This document shows, piece by piece, positions 1 through 6,829 of a stretch of DNA of 17,510 nt. How positions within the stretch are numbered: position 1 is the stretch's first letter; each line of letters begins with the position of its first letter. The position numbers were made by a program, and so were the translations under genes. A model generated the notes under the pieces. That model saw only the letters and a program-made list of their open reading frames with translations, had not been told where the DNA came from and made no database searches. The stretch lies in contig JAOUGZ010000014.1 in assembly GCA_029865405.1 (NCBI GenBank), forward strand, positions 1 to 17,510, read 5' to 3'. This DNA comes from Betaproteobacteria bacterium (GTDB lineage: Bacteria > Pseudomonadota > Gammaproteobacteria > Burkholderiales > SG8-39).

Positions 1-2
1 CG

Positions 3-1901
3 GGCATCCGCGTGCTGGACGAGCTGGCGCAGGGTCCGCTCAAGGACCTGCCGCCGTTCCTTCAGTCGTACCGTGCGCTGCGCCCGACGCTCGACAATGA
101 CGGCCGCTTCGCGCAGGCGATCAAAGGCAAGCCGGTGGTGCTCGGCTATTATCTGAACAGCGAGAAGGATGCGAAGCGCATTGCCGCGATTCCCGAGCCG
201 GTGCTGCCCAAGGGCACGTTTCAGGGGCGCAACATCCCGTTCACTTCCTGGATCGGCTATGGCGGCAACCTCGAGCAGTTCACGAAGAACGCCGCCAGTG
301 CGGGGCATTTCAACCCGATCACCGATCCCGACGGCGTGGTACGGCGGGTGCCGATGATTGCCGAGCTGGACGGCGCGTACTATGAGGCGCTGTCGCTCGC
401 CGTGGTGCGCACCATCCTCGGTTTTCCGAAGGTCGAGCCCGGCTACGCGCCCGACCGCTTCCTGCAGCGCGGCTACACCGGGCTCGAGTGGCTGCAGGTG
501 GGACCGCTCGCCATCCCGGTCGACGAAACGGCGAGCGCGCTGATCCCCTATCGGGGCCACAAGTTCAGCTTCGCCTACGTGTCGCTCGCCGACGTGCTCG
601 CCGGGCGCGTGCCGCCCGAGCGGCTGAAGGGCAAGATCGCGCTGGTCGGCACGACCGCGCCCGGCCTGCTCGACTTGCGCTCCACGCCCGTGGACAACGT
701 TTTTCCCGGGGTCGAGGTGCATGCCAACCTGATTGCGGGCATGCTCGACAAGAAGATCAAGCTGAAGCCCCCCTACATGCTGGGTGCCGAGGTGGTGCTG
801 CTGCTTCTCGGCGGCGTGACGCTTTCCCTGCTGATTCCGATGCTGGCGCCGCTGTGGGCGACACTCGCCATCCTGGCGGGGATAGTCGCTGTCACGGGCC
901 TGAATGTCGCAATCTGGACCGAGGCCGACATGGTGCTGCCGCTGGCGGCCTCGTTGCTCATGACCGTCGCGCTGTATACGGTCAACATGGCCTACGGCTA
1001 CTTCGTGGAGGCGCGCTCCAAGCGCCAGTTCACCGAGCTGTTCGGGCAGTACGTGCCGCCCGAGCTCGTCGACCGCATGGCCCGCGACCCGGAAAAATAC
1101 AACATGGAGCCGCGCGCCGCGGAGCTCACGATCCTGTTTTCGGACGTGCGCGGCTTCACCAGCATTTCAGAGACGCTCAAGCCCGAGGAACTGCGCGAGT
1201 ACATCAACGAATACCTGACGGACATGAGCAGCATCATCCGCAGCCGGCACCACGGTACGCTCGACAAGTACATCGGCGATGCCATCATGGCGTTCTGGGG
1301 CGCGCCGGTGGACGATGCGCAGCACGCGAGACACGGTGTGCTCGCCGCGCTCGACATGCAGAAGGAACGCAAGACCCTGAACGAGAAATTCGCGGCGCGT
1401 GGCTGGCCCACGCTCAAGATCGGCGTCGGCGTGAACAGCGGCAACGTGCGCGTTGGCGACATGGGCTCGCAGGTGCGGCGCGCCTACACCGTGATGGGTG
1501 ATCCCGTGAACGTCGCGTCGCGGCTCGAAGGGCGCACCAAGTATTACGGCGTGGGCATCCTCGTGGGCGAGCCCACGCGCAACCTGGTGAAGGACGTGGT
1601 GTTCAAGGAGATCGACCGCATCAAGGTGAAAGGCAAGGACGAAGCGGTGAGCATCTATGAGCCGCTTGGCCTGGACGGTGAGGTGGAGCGTGCGCAACTC
1701 GACGAGATCAAGCTGTGGCACCAGACCCTGCGCGCCTACCGCGCACAGCAGTGGGACCAGGTCGAGGTGAGCCTGCTCAACCTGCAGCGCATGCATCCGG
1801 GTCGCGAGCTGTACGCCCTGTACGCCGAGCGCGTCACGCAGTTCCGCCGGTCGCCGCCTCCCGCCGGCTGGGATGGCGTCACCTCGTTCGACGAGAAATA
1901 G
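3..1901 (+). CDS. CHASE2-domain class III adenylate cyclase (5'-partial)
   Basis: Membrane-bound enzyme expected to make cAMP from ATP in response to an extracytoplasmic signal. The frame is open to the window edge and the CHASE2 sensor is already under way, so the true start and first membrane helix lie upstream. Counting from the GTG at base 12, CHASE2 covers about residues 1-245, three membrane helices about 257-330, and the cyclase domain about 365-545. Visible catalytic residues are the metal-binding Asp378 (FSDVRGF) and Asp423 (DKYIGD), adenine-selecting Lys419 and Asp497 (MGDPVN), and transition-state Asn500 and Arg504 (NVASR). This set predicts an active adenylate rather than guanylate cyclase. 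A helical tail of about 75 residues follows. The phosphodiesterase gene begins 9 bases after the stop, so the two are probably cotranscribed. The signal sensed by CHASE2 cannot be read from sequence. Confidence 0.93.
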   Translation, partial: GIRVLDELAQGPLKDLPPFLQSYRALRPTLDNDGRFAQAIKGKPVVLGYYLNSEKDAKRIAAIPEPVLPKGTFQGRNIPFTSWIGYGGNLEQFTKNAASAGHFNPITDPDGVVRRVPMIAELDGAYYEALSLAVVRTILGFPKVEPGYAPDRFLQRGYTGLEWLQVGPLAIPVDETASALIPYRGHKFSFAYVSLADVLAGRVPPERLKGKIALVGTTAPGLLDLRSTPVDNVFPGVEVHANLIAGMLDKKIKLKPPYMLGAEVVLLLLGGVTLSLLIPMLAPLWATLAILAGIVAVTGLNVAIWTEADMVLPLAASLLMTVALYTVNMAYGYFVEARSKRQFTELFGQYVPPELVDRMARDPEKYNMEPRAAELTILFSDVRGFTSISETLKPEELREYINEYLTDMSSIIRSRHHGTLDKYIGDAIMAFWGAPVDDAQHARHGVLAALDMQKERKTLNEKFAARGWPTLKIGVGVNSGNVRVGDMGSQVRRAYTVMGDPVNVASRLEGRTKYYGVGILVGEPTRNLVKDVVFKEIDRIKVKGKDEAVSIYEPLGLDGEVERAQLDEIKLWHQTLRAYRAQQWDQVEVSLLNLQRMHPGRELYALYAERVTQFRRSPPPAGWDGVTSFDEK

Positions 1902-1910
1902 GGTGCGCCG

Positions 1911-2678
1911 ATGAGGCTCAAGGTCCTGGGTTGCTCGGGCGGAATCGGCGGGCGCCACATGCGTACGACCTCCTTCCTGGTGGATGGCGACGTGCTGCTC
2001 GACGCGGGCACCGGCGTGGGCGACCTGTCGCTGGCGGAGCTTTCGCTCGTCGATCACATCTTCGTCACCCATTCGCACCTCGACCACGTGTCCTCGATCG
2101 CCTTCATCGCTGACACGGTCGGGGGCATGCGCGCCAAACCGATCCTGGTGCACGCGACGCCGGAAACCATCGCCATCCTGAAGCGGCACATCTTCAACTG
2201 GGAGATCTGGCCGGATTTCACGCAAATCCCTTCGCCCGAGGCGCCTTTCATGCGCTACGAGGAGATCACCCTGGGCCGCACGGTGACCCTGGCGGGACGC
2301 GCCATCACGCCGCTGCCGGCCATCCATACGGTGCCGGCGGTCGGCTACCTGCTCGATAGCGGCAGCGGCAGCCTCGTCTTCACCGGCGATACCGGTCCGA
2401 ACGACGCGCTGTGGGAGATCGTGAACCGCATCGACAATCTGAAATACCTGATCATCGAGACGGCGTTCGCCAACAAGGAGCGCCACCTCGCGGAGCTCTC
2501 CAAGCACCTTTGCCCGTCGATGCTTGCCGAAGAGCTGGTGAAATTCGAGCGCGACGCCGAGGTCTACGTCACCCATCTCAAGCCGGGCGAGACCGAGCTC
2601 ACCATGCAGGAAATCGAGGAATCGTCGGGTCGCCTGCAGCCGCGCATGCTGCAGAACAATCAGATTTTCGAATTTTGA
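1911..2678 (+). CDS. Metallo-beta-lactamase-fold 3',5'-cyclic nucleotide phosphodiesterase (class II type)
   Basis: Predicted cytoplasmic metal-dependent hydrolase of 255 residues. The metal-binding motif H54-x-H56-x-D58-H59 (THSHLDH) is followed by H139 (IHTVPAVGY), D160 (FTGDTG) and H222 (THLKP), the ligand pattern of a two-metal beta-lactamase-fold site. The HSHLDHVSS block and the HT-x-P-x-x-GY block resemble class II cyclic nucleotide phosphodiesterases such as yeast PDE1 and Vibrio CpdP. No signal peptide or membrane helix is visible. A short purine stretch (AGGGTG, 1900-1905) lies 5 bases before the ATG and overlaps the cyclase stop. Placement directly behind an adenylate cyclase supports cAMP as substrate, giving a make-and-break pair. 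Another beta-lactamase-fold hydrolase specificity cannot be excluded from sequence alone. Confidence 0.85.
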   Translation: MRLKVLGCSGGIGGRHMRTTSFLVDGDVLLDAGTGVGDLSLAELSLVDHIFVTHSHLDHVSSIAFIADTVGGMRAKPILVHATPETIAILKRHIFNWEIWPDFTQIPSPEAPFMRYEEITLGRTVTLAGRAITPLPAIHTVPAVGYLLDSGSGSLVFTGDTGPNDALWEIVNRIDNLKYLIIETAFANKERHLAELSKHLCPSMLAEELVKFERDAEVYVTHLKPGETELTMQEIEESSGRLQPRMLQNNQIFEF

Positions 2679-2706
2679 CTCCGCCCGCTTTCGCGAAGAC
2701 GTGAAA

Positions 2707-2736
2707 AACCGCCTAAAAATCAGGGGGGTGGCGGTT
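2707..2736. repeat. Inverted repeat AACCGCC/GGCGGTT next to the putative -35
   Basis: Perfect 7-base arms (2707-2713 and 2730-2736) flank a 16-base centre. The right arm overlaps the first two bases of the putative -35 box. No U-run follows, so it does not look like an intrinsic terminator. It could be an operator half-site pair for a dimeric regulator, but 7-base arms may arise by chance. Confidence 0.4.
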
Positions 2737-2763
2737 GAATGTTTGCTGCCCGGGAGATAGCAT
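2735..2763 (+). promoter_or_regulatory. Putative sigma-70 promoter for the GAF-GspE gene
   Basis: TTGAAT (2735-2740, 4 of 6 matches to the -35 consensus) and TAGCAT (2758-2763, 4 of 6 matches to the -10 consensus) are separated by exactly 17 bases. The predicted start near 2770 would leave a leader of about 24 bases containing the GAGGGG ribosome binding site. It lies in the only sizeable gap of the cyclase-to-HD-GYP gene run, so the ATPase could be expressed separately from the cyclase. Two 4/6 matches are weak evidence in GC-rich DNA. Confidence 0.4.
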
Positions 2764-2781
2764 AGCCCGCAAGCTCGAATT

Positions 2782-2787
2782 GAGGGG
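2782..2787 (+). promoter_or_regulatory. Ribosome binding site of the GAF-GspE gene
   Basis: GAGGGG sits 6 bases upstream of the ATG at 2794 and fixes that start over later in-frame candidates. Confidence 0.7.
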
Positions 2788-2793
2788 TCCACG

Positions 2794-5163
2794 ATGAGCG
2801 CCGTACTCAGCCATCACGCCGCGCCGCAGGCGGACGTCAGTGTCCGGCTCGCGTTCCAGAAGCAGTTGCAGGCGGTCACGAACAAGATCCACGCCACGAG
2901 CAACATCGACGAGATCATGCTCGAGGTGAGTGCGGACATCTGCGTGCTGTTCAACGCCGACCGCCTGACGATCTACTCGATCAACGAGGACAAGCAGGCC
3001 ATCGTCTCCAAGGTGAAGACCGGCCTCAATTCGTTCAAGGACCTGAAACTGCCCATCGCCGAGCACTCGATCGCCGGCTATGTCGCGCTCGCCAAGAAGA
3101 CGGTGAACCTGAGGGACGTCTACGACGACGCCGAGCTGAAGGCGCTCAACCCGAACCTGAGGTTCCTGCAGGAAGTCGACAAGCGCACGGGCTACCGCAC
3201 CAAGCAGATGCTGGTGGCGCCGATCGTCGACGGGCAGAACCAGGAGCTGATCGGCGTCATCCAGATCATCAACAACAGGGCCGGCGTGCCTTTCGGCCCG
3301 CTGACCGAGGACGGCGTCGGCGAGCTGTCGCAGACCCTGGCGATCGCGTTCCGCCAGCGGCAGAAGCCGCAGCAGGTCAAGACCAAGTACGACTACCTGA
3401 TCTCGGACGCGGTGCTCTCGGCGGGCGAGTTCGAGCTCGCCTCGCGCCAGGCGCGCAAGAAGGCGGTGGATGTCGAGGCCGTGCTCGCCGAGGAGTTCCA
3501 GGTCAAGATCCCGGCGATCGGCGCGGCGCTGTCGAAATTCTTCGGCGTGCCCTACGAGGCCTACAAGCAGGATCGCGTCAAGCCGATGGAGCTGCTGAAG
3601 AACCTGAAGCGCGAGTACGTCGAGCAGAACCAGTGGCTGCCGATCGACGACACGAAGGAAGGGCTGATCGTCCTGTGCCTCGACCCCGAGCGCATCCGCA
3701 GCTCGCGCATCGTGTCCAACGTGTTCCCGAAAGCAAAGATCGTGTACCGCGTGACCACGCAGAAGGAGTTCAAGGAAACGCTCAATCAGTTCTACGGCGC
3801 GGAATCGCTGGACAGCGGCGATATCGGCGACATGCTGTCCAGCCTGGACGACGAGGGCGAGGGCGCGGTCGAAGGGGCGGGCAGTGACGAGGTGTCTGCG
3901 GCGGCCGACAACGAGCTGGTGAAACTGGTCAACAAGGTGATCATCGACGCCTACAACCAGGGGGCGTCCGACATCCACATCGAGCCCTATCCCGGCAAGG
4001 TGAAGACCGAGATCCGCTTCCGCAAGGACGGGGACCTGGGGCCGTACATCGAGGTACCGGCGAGCTATCGCTCGGCGCTCGCAGCGCGCATCAAGATCAT
4101 GTGCGACCTCGACATCTCCGAGAAGCGCCGGCCGCAGGACGGCAAGATCAAGTTCAAGAAATTCGGGCCCCTCGACATCGAGCTGCGCGTGGCGACGATC
4201 CCGACGGCGGGCGGCGTCGAGGACATCGTCATGCGGATTCTCGCGGCAGGCGAGCCGATCCCGCTCGACAAGATGGGCTTCACCAAGACGAACGAGGAGA
4301 ACCTGAAGACGACGGTGAGCAAGCCTTATGGACTGTTCTTCGTCTGCGGCCCCACGGGCTCGGGCAAGACCACCACGCTGCATTCGGTGCTCAAGTTCCT
4401 CAATACGCCCGAAACCAAGATCTGGACGGCCGAAGACCCGGTCGAGATCACGCAGAAGGGCCTGCGCCAGGTGCAGGTCAACAAGAAGGCGGGCCTGGAT
4501 TTCGCCTCCGTCATGAAATCGTTCCTGCGCGCCGACCCCGACATCATCATGGTCGGCGAGATGCGTGACAAGGAGACCACCAGCACCGGCATCGAGGCTT
4601 CGCTCACCGGCCACCTGGTGTTCGCCACGCTGCACACCAACTCGGCGCCGGAGTCGATCACGCGCCTCCTTGACATGGGCATGGACCCGTTCAACTTCTC
4701 CGACGCGCTGCTCGGCATCCTCGCCCAGCGCCTCGCGCGGCGCATGTGCAGCTGCAAGCAGGCCTACACGCCGGAATCGGCCGAACTGACCTCGTTCCTG
4801 CGCGAGTACTGCGACGAGCTGCAGGCGACGTCGCGCTTCAAGGCGGACCCGAAGGGCGCGATGGAAGGGGTGTACAAGGACTGGGTGCGGCACTATGGCA
4901 ACGACAGGGGTCAGCTCACGTTCTACAAGCCGGTGGGCTGCGACAAATGTGGCGGCAACGGCTTCAAGGGACGCTGCGGCCTGCACGAACTGCTGCTCGC
5001 CTCCGATCGCCTGAAGAAGGCGATCCAGGAGCATGCGCGCGTCGCCGAGATGCTGGCGATCGCACTGGAGGAGGGCATGCGCACGCTGAAGCAGGACGGC
5101 ATGGAGAAGTGCCTGATGGGAATCACGCACATCAAAGAAGTCCGCTCTGTCTGCATCAAATAG
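2794..5163 (+). CDS. GspE/PilB-type secretion or pilus ATPase with N-terminal GAF domain
   Basis: A 789-residue hexameric-type ATPase, expected to power type IV pilus extension or type II secretion at the cytoplasmic face of the inner membrane. Residues about 25-190 form a GAF domain with a D129-KRTGYRTK-137 block and a following IIN...F...TED stretch, resembling cyclic-nucleotide-binding GAFs. Residues about 195-335 look like a degenerate GspE N-terminal domain. The motor domain follows: Walker A GPTGSGKTT (519-527), Asp box AEDPVE (E547-D548), Walker B DPDIIMVGE (581-589, E589) and a His box (GHLVFATLHTN). The zinc site is unusual: C652-S-C654 in place of C-x-x-C, then C716-x-x-C719, plus an extra C728. 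Typical GspE proteins are about 500-600 residues long; the GAF domain accounts for most of the excess. The next gene also has a GAF domain and begins 22 bases downstream. No PilC, PilM-Q or Gsp genes are nearby, so the machine it drives is unknown. Confidence 0.92.
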   Translation: MSAVLSHHAAPQADVSVRLAFQKQLQAVTNKIHATSNIDEIMLEVSADICVLFNADRLTIYSINEDKQAIVSKVKTGLNSFKDLKLPIAEHSIAGYVALAKKTVNLRDVYDDAELKALNPNLRFLQEVDKRTGYRTKQMLVAPIVDGQNQELIGVIQIINNRAGVPFGPLTEDGVGELSQTLAIAFRQRQKPQQVKTKYDYLISDAVLSAGEFELASRQARKKAVDVEAVLAEEFQVKIPAIGAALSKFFGVPYEAYKQDRVKPMELLKNLKREYVEQNQWLPIDDTKEGLIVLCLDPERIRSSRIVSNVFPKAKIVYRVTTQKEFKETLNQFYGAESLDSGDIGDMLSSLDDEGEGAVEGAGSDEVSAAADNELVKLVNKVIIDAYNQGASDIHIEPYPGKVKTEIRFRKDGDLGPYIEVPASYRSALAARIKIMCDLDISEKRRPQDGKIKFKKFGPLDIELRVATIPTAGGVEDIVMRILAAGEPIPLDKMGFTKTNEENLKTTVSKPYGLFFVCGPTGSGKTTTLHSVLKFLNTPETKIWTAEDPVEITQKGLRQVQVNKKAGLDFASVMKSFLRADPDIIMVGEMRDKETTSTGIEASLTGHLVFATLHTNSAPESITRLLDMGMDPFNFSDALLGILAQRLARRMCSCKQAYTPESAELTSFLREYCDELQATSRFKADPKGAMEGVYKDWVRHYGNDRGQLTFYKPVGCDKCGGNGFKGRCGLHELLLASDRLKKAIQEHARVAEMLAIALEEGMRTLKQDGMEKCLMGITHIKEVRSVCIK

Positions 5164-5185
5164 GGCGGCGCCGGGCGGCGAGCGC

Positions 5186-6829
5186 GTGAACCGCACCCTG
5201 GACAGCACCCAGGCCTTGGGCTTCAGGGCCGAAGGACGCACCGCGGCCGACGACCTCGTGCAGCGTCTCGAGCAGCTGCACGCCATCGGCACGTCGCTGT
5301 CCGCGGAGCGTGACATCGACCGGCTGCTCGAGGCCATCCTCACGGCATCGAAATCGATTACCCGCGCCGACGGCGGCACGCTCTACCGCCTTGCCGGGGA
5401 CGGCACGCTGCGCTTCGAGATCGTGCGCACCAGCAGCCTGAAACTGTACCTCGGCGGCACTACCGGCAATCCCATTCCGTTCTATCCGATCCACCTCGAG
5501 GGCAAGGACGGCAAGCCCAATCACAGCATGGTGGCCGCGTACGCGGCGCTGACCGGCAAGACGGTGAACATCGCCGACGCCTATACCGCGGACGGGTTTG
5601 ACTTCACCGGCACGCGCAATTTCGACAAGAAGACGGGCTACCGTTCGAAGTCCTTCCTCACCGTGCCGATGGCGAACCACGAGCACGAGGTCATCGGCGT
5701 GCTGCAGCTGATCAACGCGCAGGACCCGAAGACCGGCGAAGTCGTCCCGTTCTCGCCCGCCGACCAGCGGCTGGCCGAGTCGCTCGCCTCGCAGGCGGCG
5801 ATCGCGCTCACCAACCGCATGCTCATCAACCAGCTCGAGCAACTGTTCGAGTCCTTCATCGCGCTCATCAATACGGCGATCGACGAGAAATCGCCCTATA
5901 CCGGCGGGCATTGCCAGCGTGTGCCGGCGCTCACCATGATGCTGGCCGAAGCCGTCAACGAAACGACGGACGGCCCATTGCGCGATTTCCAGATGACGGA
6001 CAAGGACCGCTACGAGCTGAAGATCGCCGGCCTCTTGCACGACTGCGGCAAGGTGACCACGCCGGTGCACGTGGTGGACAAGGCGACGAAGCTCGAAGGC
6101 ATCTACGACCGCATCCACCTCCTCGATACGCGCTTCGAGATCCTGAAGCGCGATGCCGAGATCGCGATGCTGAAGGAAGGCACGCCCGAAGCGGGCATGC
6201 GCTATCGCGAGAAACTGCGCCGGATCGAGGAGGACCGCATGTTCCTGCGCGCCGCCAACATCGGCGGCGAGCGCATGCGCGAAGACGACGTGGAGCGCAT
6301 CCGACGCATCGCCGAGTACCGCTGGACCGACGTCTCCGGGCACGAGGCCAAGTTCCTCAGCGAAGACGAGCTGAATAACCTCACCATCCGCGCCGGCACG
6401 CTCACGCCGGAAGAGCGGCAGGTCATCAACCACCACATCGTCGCCACCATCAAGATGCTGGAAGCGCTCCCCTGGCCGCGGCACCTCAAGAACGTGCCCG
6501 AATACGCGGGCGGGCACCACGAGCGCATGGACGGCAAGGGCTATCCGCGCGGACTGACGCGCGAGCAGATGTCGGTGCAGGCGCGCGTCATGGGCATCGC
6601 CGACATCTTCGAGGCGCTCACCGCCAAGGACCGCCCGTACAAGAAGGGCAAGACGCTGTCCGAATCCCTCGAGATCCTGGGGCGCATGAGCCTCAACGGG
6701 CACATCGACCCCGCGCTGTTCGACGTCTTCGTGCGCCGCAAGATCTACCTGCGCTACGCCGAGATGTTCCTCGACAAGGAACAGATCGACGACGTCGACG
6801 AAGCCAAGGTGCCCGGCTACAGCCCCTGA
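5186..6829 (+). CDS. GAF-HD-GYP domain protein, predicted cyclic-di-GMP phosphodiesterase
   Basis: A 547-residue soluble protein. Residues about 25-210 form a GAF domain with F-D147-KKTGYRSK-155, similar to the preceding ATPase's GAF. Residues about 220-520 form an HD-GYP domain: H242 (YTGGHCQRV), HD pair H285-D286 with K289 (HDCGK), H416-H417, H444-H445-E with G452-Y453-P454 (DGKGYP), and D473 (ADIFEALTAKDRPY). All expected metal ligands are present, so activity is likely. About 100 extra residues, charged and probably helical, lie between the HD pair and the next histidines compared with compact HD-GYP proteins. Start is GTG with only a weak GGCGGCGAG upstream; the short gap to the ATPase gene suggests cotranscription and perhaps coupled translation. 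HD-GYP proteins are known to act on motility ATPases through PilZ partners (RpfG with PilT/PilU in Xanthomonas), which fits the neighbour. The stop overlaps the end of the convergent gene by 13 bases. Confidence 0.9.
   Translation: MNRTLDSTQALGFRAEGRTAADDLVQRLEQLHAIGTSLSAERDIDRLLEAILTASKSITRADGGTLYRLAGDGTLRFEIVRTSSLKLYLGGTTGNPIPFYPIHLEGKDGKPNHSMVAAYAALTGKTVNIADAYTADGFDFTGTRNFDKKTGYRSKSFLTVPMANHEHEVIGVLQLINAQDPKTGEVVPFSPADQRLAESLASQAAIALTNRMLINQLEQLFESFIALINTAIDEKSPYTGGHCQRVPALTMMLAEAVNETTDGPLRDFQMTDKDRYELKIAGLLHDCGKVTTPVHVVDKATKLEGIYDRIHLLDTRFEILKRDAEIAMLKEGTPEAGMRYREKLRRIEEDRMFLRAANIGGERMREDDVERIRRIAEYRWTDVSGHEAKFLSEDELNNLTIRAGTLTPEERQVINHHIVATIKMLEALPWPRHLKNVPEYAGGHHERMDGKGYPRGLTREQMSVQARVMGIADIFEALTAKDRPYKKGKTLSESLEILGRMSLNGHIDPALFDVFVRRKIYLRYAEMFLDKEQIDDVDEAKVPGYSP

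Noticed and set aside
2707..2736. Inverted repeat as a terminator after the phosphodiesterase gene
   Set aside because: The arms are short, the loop is 16 bases and no T-run follows, unlike the clear terminator after pilA.
2713..5379. Very long open frame (888 codons) on the - strand opposite the GAF-GspE gene
   Set aside because: It is an antisense shadow created by high third-position GC. Its translation is low-complexity Arg/Val/Asp/Leu-rich with no recognisable domain, while the + strand encodes a complete ATPase.
5156..6703. 515-codon open frame on the - strand opposite the GAF-HD-GYP gene
   Set aside because: Same antisense GC effect; no motifs, and the + strand carries all HD-GYP residues.
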